Source: DYGA01 sp964540695
Lineage (GTDB): Bacteria > Patescibacteriota > Patescibacteriia > S139-126
DNA: 15,125 nucleotides
Assembly (NCBI GenBank): GCA_964540695.1
Contig: CAZINS010000012.1
Span: 1-15,125, forward strand
Direction of reading: 5' to 3'
The notes below the pieces were generated by a model. It was not told the origin of the DNA and did not search any database. It saw only the letters and a list, made by a program, of their open reading frames with translations. This document shows, piece after piece, positions 6,321 to 13,527 of the stretch; within the stretch, counting starts at the first letter, position 1, and each line of letters opens with the position of its first letter. A program made the translations under genes and the position numbers.

Positions 6321-7773
6321 TTTTGTATTTATCAAAATCAGAGACATCTTTGAGTTCTTTTTTAATATAAGTTTCAATAACATCCAAATCTGCTTCCAGT
6401 TTTTTCAAATTTTCTCTTTCCTTATCATCTAATCCTATCTCTTTTTGTTTTTTATAAATCTCTTCAATTTGCACTAAAATATCCCGTCTGAGAGTTTGAA
6501 AACCAAAATCAACACTGGCCGCTAGTTCCCCTACCTCTTGAGAAAACTTTCTATCTTGTCTACGTTTAGCTCTTCGAAACCACAAAATAATAAAGAATAG
6601 TAAAATCAAGAACAGCAAAAACATCAAACCATAATAAAATGACAATCTCATTTCTAACGGTAGAATATCTGGCGAAAACATCTTAATCAACATCTGGGGA
6701 GCAAAGGTCAAAGTTTCTACATCAACTACTGCTCGTACCGAACGAGAATTTCCAGCCTTATCAACTGCACTTACCACTATAGGATGCGAACCAGTAGGTA
6801 AAGTAGCGATTTCATAAAAAGCTTGAGAGGTACGAATAAAATATTTATCTTCGTCTATTTTTACTTCATAATAATCAACTCCGGACAAATCATCTTGAGT
6901 GGGAAAGCTCATATTATAAGCACCTGTTTTTTCTTGTTTAGTAATCTCAATTTCAAAATTCCTGGGCGGTGTATCGTCAAATTGGATTTTGTAGTGAGCA
7001 GTGCGACTACGCTCGCCCGCACGCTCATAACGCAAATGAAAAAACCAAATACCATTTTCCAAAAAAGAATGGCTGTAATTCAAAGGAGAGGTCAACAAAT
7101 TTTGCGGATACGTATTGGGATTGTTGTCGATAGCAAAATACAACTTATCTGCTCTACCTGGTAATTGCCAGGTAAAGACGGCTTGTGATTGCCGGTACCA
7201 AGCAGTCTGGTCGGGATGAGTAGGTGAAGTAATAGTGGCGGCGGGCAAAGTAGCCGTCAATTCTTCAGCTGAAACACCTTCTGGCAGAGTACCAGATGGT
7301 TGAATGGTATAAATACCTCCGTTCATAGCTGTCAGTACATTGGTACCCTGGCCATCGTTGGCGTGTAGTGAACCAGAAATAAACTGCAATTTAGCACTAC
7401 CTGGTTTTTTTGCCCGAAACAACATAGTCAAAATTTTGCCATTATCACCTATAAATCCAGGATCAGGTAACCCGCCAGAAAACTCAATACGACTACCAGT
7501 CACTTGGGGTTTAGCTGGCCATTGGGTAAACAAAGAATCTGTCGTACCGATATTCAACAGTTCTAAATAGTCGCTATCAAAAGTATATTGAGATCTGGCA
7601 GCGTTGATATTTTCCGTAGCGTGAATAACAAAATCAACACTAAATTCCTCACCCACTAAAACTGTTTTTTGGGCAGGTAAAAAACCAAATTCAAATTCAC
7701 CAGCATAAACTGGTCTTACTAACAAGCATAACAAAGAAAGTATTAAGATGATTTTTGTTTTTTTATTTTCCAT
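6321..7773 (-). CDS. Membrane-anchored cohesin-domain protein 2 (3' end lost in the gap)
   Basis: A partial surface protein with 484 residues visible from the ATG at 7773. A signal peptide (1 to about 25, ending VYA) is followed by a cohesin-type domain (about 26-158), then by an Ig-like region (about 178-270). A second Ig-like domain (about 270-355) ends with VDKAGNS. A transmembrane helix (about 380-398) is followed by Arg/Lys residues and a charged, probably coiled-coil cytoplasmic tail (about 405-484) that runs into the gap. Cohesins bind dockerins; a dockerin protein is encoded two genes upstream. The layout matches cohesin protein 1, so the two are tandem paralogues, but only this one has the long tail. 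The frame extends upstream to 7836, but the signal peptide favours 7773. This start overlaps the upstream gene by 31 bases, suggesting translational coupling. Confidence 0.75.
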
Positions 7774-8858
7774 AGACGGTAAAAAAACGTCCCTATTATT
7801 ATAATAATAATAAATAAGATAATCAGCCATACCCAAATTGGAATCACTGCGGATAGCACTAAATTTTCCGTTTGGGAATTGCCGGCTTTATCAATCACAC
7901 TTAAAACCAAATTTTGACTTTGCCACCACTTTTTTGGCACTACCTGGGGACTGGTCACGGTTTGCGCCTGCTTACCATCAATACTCAAAGTAAAATGAGA
8001 CACACCGGCAGCATTATCAACTCCTGCAAAAAATAAATTTTTCTCCAAACCATAAGCGTCTTTTTTATCAATCAACCTCAATTCATTGAAAGTTGGTTTG
8101 GTAGTATCAATCATAGCCCGCCGCATAACTTTGTTTTGCCATTCACCGCCTAAATTGCGGTATCTCATTACAAAATAATACACACCGTCAGCTAAACCTT
8201 CGTACTGAATATTAGCAAGTAATGACTCTGGTACTTCATCTGGCAATTGTGTGGGATCCATGGTTAGCAAATAACTGTATTCCAGATTGGGATTAACCTG
8301 CCAAGTTATGTCAAAAATATTTACCGCATACCACTGGTCTTCGTTGGGTATTCTGGTAGAACCCAAAATTGGTTCACCGACACCTATTGGACTGACGTTT
8401 ATATTGGTTGGTAATAAATCTACAGTCACAACTTCAGCATCACCTCCGTGGCGAATCAATTTAGTATCATCATCTATACTAATTTGTACTTGGTCATGAC
8501 TAACCAAAGCCTTAAATAAAAAAGTAGCTACTTTACCACCGTTACCTTGCCAGGGTGTACTGGCACCGGCAATAAGTCTGGTTCTATCCAATGAAAACTT
8601 ATTCGGATCAGAGACCCAAAGATTGAAAATACTATCTCCCGTACTAACTGACATGAGTTCCAATTCCTCTGGCAACCAAGAAATCTGGGTATCCAAAGCA
8701 TTGATAGGGTCAGAACTATTGATACGCAAATCAACCAAAAATGTTTCGTTTTGGCTTACAGATAAACCTTGAGGCCACAAATAAAGTTCCGCAGCTTTGC
8801 TAGAAAGAGGAAAAAATAAAAAAATTAAAACAAATGAAAATAAAAATTTTTTAATCAT
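7743..8858 (-). CDS. Membrane-anchored cohesin-domain protein 1
   Basis: A 371-residue surface protein. A signal peptide (1-22) is followed by a cohesin-type domain (about 23-157) that begins with a short strand and the pattern VSQNETFLVDLRI. Next comes an Ig-like region (about 170-250, with DITWQV at 183-188). A second Ig-like domain (about 252-338) has DKAGNS (323-328), and a transmembrane helix (about 339-360) is followed by a short basic tail. The predicted orientation is outside N-terminus, cytoplasmic C-terminus. In known systems the cohesin binds a dockerin in a calcium-dependent way; the gene directly upstream encodes a dockerin protein, so that product is the obvious partner. The cohesin call rests on fold-like pattern and context rather than a single catalytic motif. 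The ATG has no ribosome site. An extended -10 promoter lies in the gap to the dockerin gene. Confidence 0.75.
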   Translation of the reverse strand: MIKKFLFSFVLIFLFFPLSSKAAELYLWPQGLSVSQNETFLVDLRINSSDPINALDTQISWLPEELELMSVSTGDSIFNLWVSDPNKFSLDRTRLIAGASTPWQGNGGKVATFLFKALVSHDQVQISIDDDTKLIRHGGDAEVVTVDLLPTNINVSPIGVGEPILGSTRIPNEDQWYAVNIFDITWQVNPNLEYSYLLTMDPTQLPDEVPESLLANIQYEGLADGVYYFVMRYRNLGGEWQNKVMRRAMIDTTKPTFNELRLIDKKDAYGLEKNLFFAGVDNAAGVSHFTLSIDGKQAQTVTSPQVVPKKWWQSQNLVLSVIDKAGNSQTENLVLSAVIPIWVWLIILFIIIIIIGTFFYRLWKIKKQKSS

Positions 8859-8940
8859 ACCAAAAAGGACTGCAAAATTGAAATAATTATCATTAAATAC
8901 TACCAGCCTCTCTAAACTTAGCCAGTATAAAACTATATTT

Positions 8941-8949
8941 ATTATAACA
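8941..8949 (-). promoter_or_regulatory. Extended -10 promoter ahead of the cohesin genes
   Basis: Read on the minus strand, TGTTATAAT (8949-8941) is a perfect -10 with the upstream TG extension. The -35 region 17 bases away is weak (TTAAAT). A start near 8934 gives a leader of about 75 bases to the ATG at 8858. It would let the two cohesin genes be expressed apart from the dockerin gene. Confidence 0.45.
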
Positions 8950-8979
8950 CAAAATCAATAATTATTTAAGTCCTTCTAT

Positions 8980-10086
8980 CTAAATATTTTCACTCCACCA
9001 ATAAAGCAAGATAGAAAAATCTACTATATCTACCAAACCATCCTGGTTAATATCAGCACAAATAAACGATGGATTGGTTTGTCGCCAATAATTCATCAAT
9101 ATAGATAAGTCAAAAACATTGACCCAACCATCAAAATTCAAATCTGGACCAGCACACTGACCTTGGGGAATGGGCGCGGGCACCACTTCAAAAAACATAC
9201 TTTCCGAAAAATTACTTTCAAGTCCGTCAGTAGTCAAAGCTTTGGCTTTGATACTTTGGGGACCAGCTGCCAGGTCGGTTGAATCAAGTTCCATTTGCCA
9301 AAAACCATTATTATCACTATAAACCACCTGATTTATTAACTCGCTACCTAAATACAATTGTACCAATGAATTGGGTGCGGTTTCACCAAAAACCATCATG
9401 TTTTGACCGGGCATTATATCACGGCGGGAAATAGAAATGGTGGGAGTCAAAAAAATATTTTCAACAGTGGTGATACTACGGGCAACCAAACTTAAACTTA
9501 AATTGCTGGTCAGAGTATATCTGCCAAATCTATCTTCAGCAAATAAACCAAAATCATAAGTTCCGATTGGCAAAGCTGACAGGCGAAAAGTAAAATTACC
9601 TAAATTATCTGCTTGAGAAATTGCCACTACTCGACCAAATTTAGTCAGACTTACCAAAGCATATGGTGAGGTTAAACCGAAAAATTCCACGGTAGTCAAA
9701 GTTTTTCCCCCACTCCAACCAACTGGTGGAGTACTGGTAGGAGTAATTTGCTCAAGCAAACACAGGTCAGAGCAACCGTCGCCATTGATAAGATTACCAT
9801 CATCACATTCCTCGGGAGATTGCACTATTCCATCACCACAAATTTGCTCAAGCAAACACAGGTCAGAGCAACCGTCGCCATTGATAAGATTACCATCATC
9901 ACATTCCTCGGGTGGTTCCAAAAATCCATTTCCGCAAACTTGCGGACCGATTATTTGTACTGAGACAATTATATTTCTAGTTGTAGTTACCGTGGTAGTA
10001 GCCCAAGCTTCAGAAACATATTGAAAAAATGGAATTAAAATAATTCCACCTAAAGTTAACCATGCTAGTCTGATCCAACCGCGCAT
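8980..10086 (-). CDS. Secreted dockerin protein with two Cys-rich repeats
   Basis: A 368-residue exported protein. An N-terminal hydrophobic segment (about 5-29) acts as a signal peptide or anchor. Two Cys-rich repeats (about 51-77 and 83-109) have the CGNG, EECDDGN, GDGCS and C pattern of the myxococcal-type disulfide repeat. Two Ig-like beta domains follow (about 125-205 and 212-303). The C-terminus is a type I dockerin with two calcium loops: D315-N317-D319-N323-D326 and D345-N347-D349-D353-D356. All the usual calcium ligands are present. Dockerins bind cohesins, and two cohesin proteins are encoded next downstream. The start lies nine bases after the upstream DUF916-like gene, indicating co-transcription. 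No catalytic domain is present, so its role is probably structural or in binding. The two Cys-rich repeats are identical at DNA level over 72 bases. Confidence 0.85.
   Translation of the reverse strand: MRGWIRLAWLTLGGIILIPFFQYVSEAWATTTVTTTRNIIVSVQIIGPQVCGNGFLEPPEECDDGNLINGDGCSDLCLLEQICGDGIVQSPEECDDGNLINGDGCSDLCLLEQITPTSTPPVGWSGGKTLTTVEFFGLTSPYALVSLTKFGRVVAISQADNLGNFTFRLSALPIGTYDFGLFAEDRFGRYTLTSNLSLSLVARSITTVENIFLTPTISISRRDIMPGQNMMVFGETAPNSLVQLYLGSELINQVVYSDNNGFWQMELDSTDLAAGPQSIKAKALTTDGLESNFSESMFFEVVPAPIPQGQCAGPDLNFDGWVNVFDLSILMNYWRQTNPSFICADINQDGLVDIVDFSILLYWWSENI
9745..9912 (-). repeat. Perfect 72-bp direct repeat within the dockerin gene
   Basis: Segments 9745-9816 and 9841-9912 are identical by eye over all 72 bases, 96 bases apart. 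Each encodes 24 residues of a Cys-rich repeat, from PEECDDGN to LLEQI. The reading frame is kept (72 and 96 are multiples of three). Full identity, synonymous positions included, points to a recent duplication or gene conversion. An assembly artefact is possible, but the sequence between and around the copies differs. Confidence 0.9.
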
Positions 10087-10095
10087 GGGAGAAAG

Positions 10096-11049
10096 TTATG
10101 ATTTATCACCCCTAAACAATATACGTAAAGCCAATCGCAAGCGACGGCGTGATTTAATAAGTAAAGTAATAACTATTACTAAACCGACAAACACTAGTAA
10201 CGCCAGCTTCCAAGGAAAAACCCAAAACACAAAAGTAGAAACCAAGGGAGTGTTTTCTGTGCCATAATTGGCTACCAAAGTAGCAGTGTATTTGCCAATA
10301 GCCAAGGGCGGATCCCAACGGACATCAACTTTTCTAATCGAGGCGGGTAAAACATTTTTTTGTGGAAAAGGAATATCTACTTCTTTTTTACCAAACATAT
10401 TGGTAATAGATACAAAACCCCTGGGTCTGACGTGGACTGTACCTGTATTTTCAAAACGTAATATAAAATCAATAGGCGGTTTTTCAAAAAATGTTGGAGC
10501 CGAGAATTCTTTAACGTCTAACTTTTCTGTTACTTCTCCGGCTACTGACAACAACAATAAAGAACCCACCTTTTGAGCGACACCACTACCACCACCAGCT
10601 AAAACTTCTGGAGGTGAAATCACGGCTAAAATAGAACCATAATGCCCACCGGGTTCACCATCAGTCGGTACATTGACCGTAAAATCAATTATTTTTTGTT
10701 CAGCTGGTGCTAAGGTAAACTGAGTTTCCGACAAAGCCACCCAACTAGCCAATGAAAAAGTTTTATTTTCTTGTTCTTGCACTACCACTCCGCCACCTTC
10801 ACCCACAGCCGTAAAATCTTCAACTTCCATGCGCACGAAAATAGGTTGCGGGCCGGTATTGATTACTTTGATTTTATTGGCTATCTGTTCACCCGGGTTG
10901 GCTGATAATTCATAAGTTAAGGGTGAAATAGTAATTGACCTAGCATCTTCTGACATTTCTTGTGCTTGAGAAGGTACATAAAAAAATATACCTAAAAATA
11001 AAGCAGTAAGTAATGTCAATCTAAAAAAATTGTCACAAATCTTTTTCAC
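10096..11049 (-). CDS. DUF916-like membrane-anchored surface protein B
   Basis: About 317 residues from the GTG at 11049. A signal peptide (1 to about 30, ending SQAQ) is followed by a first beta-sandwich domain (about 38-150). That domain opens ITISPLTYELSANPGEQ and includes EPGGHYGSI, a pattern seen in DUF916 proteins (the WxL-binding proteins of Firmicutes). A second beta domain (about 175-270) carries RPRGFVSITNMFGKK. A WVFPWK motif (276-281) precedes one transmembrane helix (about 282-298) and an Arg/Lys-rich cytoplasmic tail. A TTG at 11085 would give a longer form, but it lies inside an intergenic hairpin; the signal peptide favours the GTG. Known DUF916 proteins bind peptidoglycan and WxL proteins; the surface protein gene just upstream is the likely partner. 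It is paralogous to the 12400-13452 product. Confidence 0.6.
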   Translation of the reverse strand: MKKICDNFFRLTLLTALFLGIFFYVPSQAQEMSEDARSITISPLTYELSANPGEQIANKIKVINTGPQPIFVRMEVEDFTAVGEGGGVVVQEQENKTFSLASWVALSETQFTLAPAEQKIIDFTVNVPTDGEPGGHYGSILAVISPPEVLAGGGSGVAQKVGSLLLLSVAGEVTEKLDVKEFSAPTFFEKPPIDFILRFENTGTVHVRPRGFVSITNMFGKKEVDIPFPQKNVLPASIRKVDVRWDPPLAIGKYTATLVANYGTENTPLVSTFVFWVFPWKLALLVFVGLVIVITLLIKSRRRLRLALRILFRGDKS

Positions 11050-11077
11050 AATATAAGTATTTACTTTGTACAAAATA

Positions 11078-11110
11078 TCACCCAAGTAAGACCAATTGCC
11101 ACTTGGGTGA
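11078..11110 (-). promoter_or_regulatory. Intergenic hairpin after surface protein B
   Basis: A perfect 10-bp inverted repeat, TCACCCAAGT (11078-11087) with ACTTGGGTGA (11101-11110), has a 13-base loop. It lies between the surface protein B gene and its DUF916-like neighbour. No long T-run follows on the minus strand (ATATTTTG), so it is more likely an RNA-stabilising or partly terminating hairpin than a full terminator. It could keep the surface protein message more abundant than the downstream genes. Confidence 0.45.
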
Positions 11111-11137
11111 AATTACCTATTTAAATAGCCGTAAAAA

Positions 11138-12280
11138 TTAATCAAACTGAGCAGTGGTAATATAAACTACAGTATTTGTATAATCACCTGACGACTGAGA
11201 ACCTGAAACTGATAATTGGTAAACCACAGTGGAAGTTGCATTGGTTACAGGTGTGGAAGATGACATAATGGTCTGAGCAGTTTCAGTATCAGCAATAGAA
11301 GCAAACTGCCGATAGTTTGCACCAGATGAATAACCAGCTACACAATTAAGACCAAAACAAGTATGCCCCAGACCGTGATTGGCAGAAGCTGTTGTCCAAG
11401 CACCACCAGTGCTTTCAGTACAAGTACCAGAATCACAAGTTGTATCTGGTATAGTCTGACTACCAGCATTGGTCATTTGATCATTTTCTTGCGAAGTCAT
11501 GGTGTAACCATCACCGGCATTGGTATTGACAGTTAAAAGCTGACAACCTTTTTTAAAAGTATTGGCATTCATACTACCAAAGGGTACAGCTGTAGCCGTA
11601 GTAGTTACTGCCGTAGCACTACCATTACCCAGAGTACAAGCGGTATTACTTATACCTGCTATAGTAAAGGTTAAAGCCTCAGCAATAGTAGCAGAGACCG
11701 TTACCCCAGCTATAACCGCCACCACCAAAGCTCCGGTTTCAGGGCTATCACCATTGGCAGCGATATCAAAAGTATAACTACCAGGAGTAGATGGATTGGT
11801 AATTTGTTGATCACCCGTTGCATCGGCAGTAGCATGGGTGCCAATTTCTATAGTTAAAGTTTCAGAAGCTGCGGAAAATGGACCAGCACCAGTTGGCGCA
11901 GTAAAAGTTAAAACTTGACCAGAAAACACAGCTCCCCAATCAGAAGCGGTTGGCGCACTGGCTAAAGTCTTTTCTCCAGAACTAGATCCAGAGAGATCAA
12001 TATCAGTATAATCAACCGAACCAATAGAAAAACCAACAGGAAAGGTAACTACAATAGTATCAGAAGTTTGAATAATATTGGCCGCTGACAATGTAAACTG
12101 AATAGTATGATTAGATAAAGTACTAGGTCTAGAATCAGACAAAGTGTCTTTGACATTGGTTAAATCAGCTCTGGCTGGTTGGACCATCCAAGTACCAAAT
12201 ACTAACAAAGCAATCAAAACTAGGTATAAATTCCGACGACATTTATACCAATTCGGCACGAATAAATTTTTTAAATTCAT
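11138..12280 (-). CDS. Exported surface protein B with a C-terminal WxL-like beta domain
   Basis: A 380-residue Ser/Thr/Ala-rich exported protein. A signal peptide with a long basic start (1 to about 38, ending ARA) is followed by an N-terminal beta domain (about 39-190). A C-terminal domain (about 198-380) opens EALTFTIAG and has NTNAGDGYTMTS (252-263). It ends in the strand pattern SGDYTNTVVYITTAQF. Surface protein A ends the same way. This ending resembles the last strands of WxL domains, which bind peptidoglycan, but no Trp-x-Leu signature is present, so the assignment is tentative. Six extracellular cysteines lie in the C-terminal half (215, 246, 282, 287, 308, 313), suggesting disulfides. 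Composition suggests an abundant secreted or cell-wall protein. A DUF916-like gene follows. No ribosome site or clear promoter is visible. Confidence 0.55.
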   Translation of the reverse strand: MNLKNLFVPNWYKCRRNLYLVLIALLVFGTWMVQPARADLTNVKDTLSDSRPSTLSNHTIQFTLSAANIIQTSDTIVVTFPVGFSIGSVDYTDIDLSGSSSGEKTLASAPTASDWGAVFSGQVLTFTAPTGAGPFSAASETLTIEIGTHATADATGDQQITNPSTPGSYTFDIAANGDSPETGALVVAVIAGVTVSATIAEALTFTIAGISNTACTLGNGSATAVTTTATAVPFGSMNANTFKKGCQLLTVNTNAGDGYTMTSQENDQMTNAGSQTIPDTTCDSGTCTESTGGAWTTASANHGLGHTCFGLNCVAGYSSGANYRQFASIADTETAQTIMSSSTPVTNATSTVVYQLSVSGSQSSGDYTNTVVYITTAQFD

Positions 12281-12307
12281 ATAGTTTGTTTAATTTTAAT
12301 TAGGGGA

Positions 12308-12400
12308 ATATATTAATTACTAATGAATAATGACTAATGACTAATTTCTAATGATTTTTCCTTTTTTTATTCAAAATTCTAGATTCTAGACTCAATATTC
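12308..12400. repeat. AT-rich degenerate repeats between the two surface modules
   Basis: TTACTAATGAATAATGACTAATGACTAA-type iterations (12313-12350) are followed by a segment (12371-12400) that matches 2253-2282 at 27 of 30 positions. The same kinds of words fill the gaps at 121-175, 3938-4013 and 13464-13525. They occur only between genes. Confidence 0.55.
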
Positions 12401-13452
12401 TATCTACCTGTGAATAAAACCATTAAAAATCTTTTGATTCTACCTTTAAATTGTAACACAAAAAACAAGAAAAGTCCAGTTAGAATTAGTGTGGATAACA
12501 TATACTTCCAAGGCAGGATCCACAAGACCTGCCATTGATTGAAAGTATAACCCTCTTTGGTTTGTAATGATACCTCTACCACATACCGCCCAAACACGTG
12601 TGGCCAAAAATTTTCTTGGTTTTGCCAACCCAAACTTACCGGTACTTCCCTCACTCTGCCAGGTAAAATAGTAAACTGCTTTACTTCCGTTTCAGTAACT
12701 ACGCGGTTGAAAATATTGTGTACCCTGACAAAACCGCTGGGTTTAATATGCCACAGCTGATTATTTTTCAGACGCATAATAAATTCTGATGGTGGGTCGC
12801 TATAAACTAGCGGGGTGCTGGCGGCTATTACGTTTTTAGGCAATAACCAAGCTAAGGTTTTTTCAAAAAATCTAGATAAGCCTTGTAAAAACCCAGATTC
12901 CTGGCCTTGCCAATTAATACCTAAAATAGATAAATACTCGCCAATTTGATTACTCAAGGAATCTTTTTGTACATTGAATAAAAACAATACCCCTACTACA
13001 GGTACAACTTTGGTTGCCTTGTCAGCAAAATAAAATGAAGGTAACTGCGGTTCAAATAACATTACCACATACTGCCCTCCCGGTGGCGCTTCAGCTGGCA
13101 CTTCAACTTTTATGGGTAAAAAAATTGTTTGCTTAGAATCTAAAATAAATTCTTTCTTTTCTGCCTGTAACCAAGTTTGGGCTGACAACTGTCCGCCACT
13201 AGTATCATCAAAAAATTTCATCCCTCCGGTTTCATCAGCCGCATCAAAACTAATAATTTTGACTTTGATAGGTAGTGGTAAATTGGTTTCGTTGCGCAAT
13301 AAAATTTCTCTAGTCAAAATTTCGCCACCTAAAACATCAAGCTCAAAAGTGCCGGGACTCACTGTAATAGTCGGTGCTTCTCTGGTTTGTGCCTGAGATA
13401 CTTGTGGCCAAAACAAAATAGAAATTAAAATTATAAAAAAAAATTTTTTCAT
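12400..13452 (-). CDS. DUF916-like membrane-anchored surface protein A
   Basis: A 350-residue protein with a clear signal peptide (1-21, ending SQA). The first beta-sandwich domain (about 28-160) opens ITVSPGTFELDVLGGE and contains APPGGQYVVMLF (122-133). A linker (about 165-212) is followed by a second beta domain (about 215-305) with KPSGFVRVHNIFNR (237-250). A WILPWK motif (311-316) precedes one transmembrane helix (about 317-334) and a basic tail. The domain order and the W-x-x-PWK motif match DUF916-like protein B, so they are paralogues. By analogy with WxL-binding proteins it may hold surface protein A at the wall or membrane; this is inference from order and fold-like patterns. The ATG is preceded by TCCTTTTTGG, also found before cohesin gene 1, and not by a Shine-Dalgarno site. 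Confidence 0.6.
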   Translation of the reverse strand: MKKFFFIILISILFWPQVSQAQTREAPTITVSPGTFELDVLGGEILTREILLRNETNLPLPIKVKIISFDAADETGGMKFFDDTSGGQLSAQTWLQAEKKEFILDSKQTIFLPIKVEVPAEAPPGGQYVVMLFEPQLPSFYFADKATKVVPVVGVLFLFNVQKDSLSNQIGEYLSILGINWQGQESGFLQGLSRFFEKTLAWLLPKNVIAASTPLVYSDPPSEFIMRLKNNQLWHIKPSGFVRVHNIFNRVVTETEVKQFTILPGRVREVPVSLGWQNQENFWPHVFGRYVVEVSLQTKEGYTFNQWQVLWILPWKYMLSTLILTGLFLFFVLQFKGRIKRFLMVLFTGR

Positions 13453-13527
13453 CCAAAAAGGATTTATGATTTATGAAGTATGATTTATGAATTCTTAATT
13501 CTTAAATCTTACATCTTAAATCTTATT

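Noticed and set aside
8880..8900. Fur-box-like GATAATTATT sequence before cohesin gene 1
   Set aside because: It matches only part of the consensus, and such words are frequent by chance in DNA this rich in A and T.
9745..9912. Two-copy repeat as a CRISPR array
   Set aside because: Copies are 72 bases long, only two in number, and lie in frame within a coding region.
9748..10024. Plus-strand frames across the Cys-rich repeats
   Set aside because: They are antisense to a well-supported dockerin gene and arise from its repeated codons.
8980..10086. Cellulosome component
   Set aside because: The dockerin protein has no glycoside hydrolase or carbohydrate-binding domain, and no enzyme of that kind is in the window.
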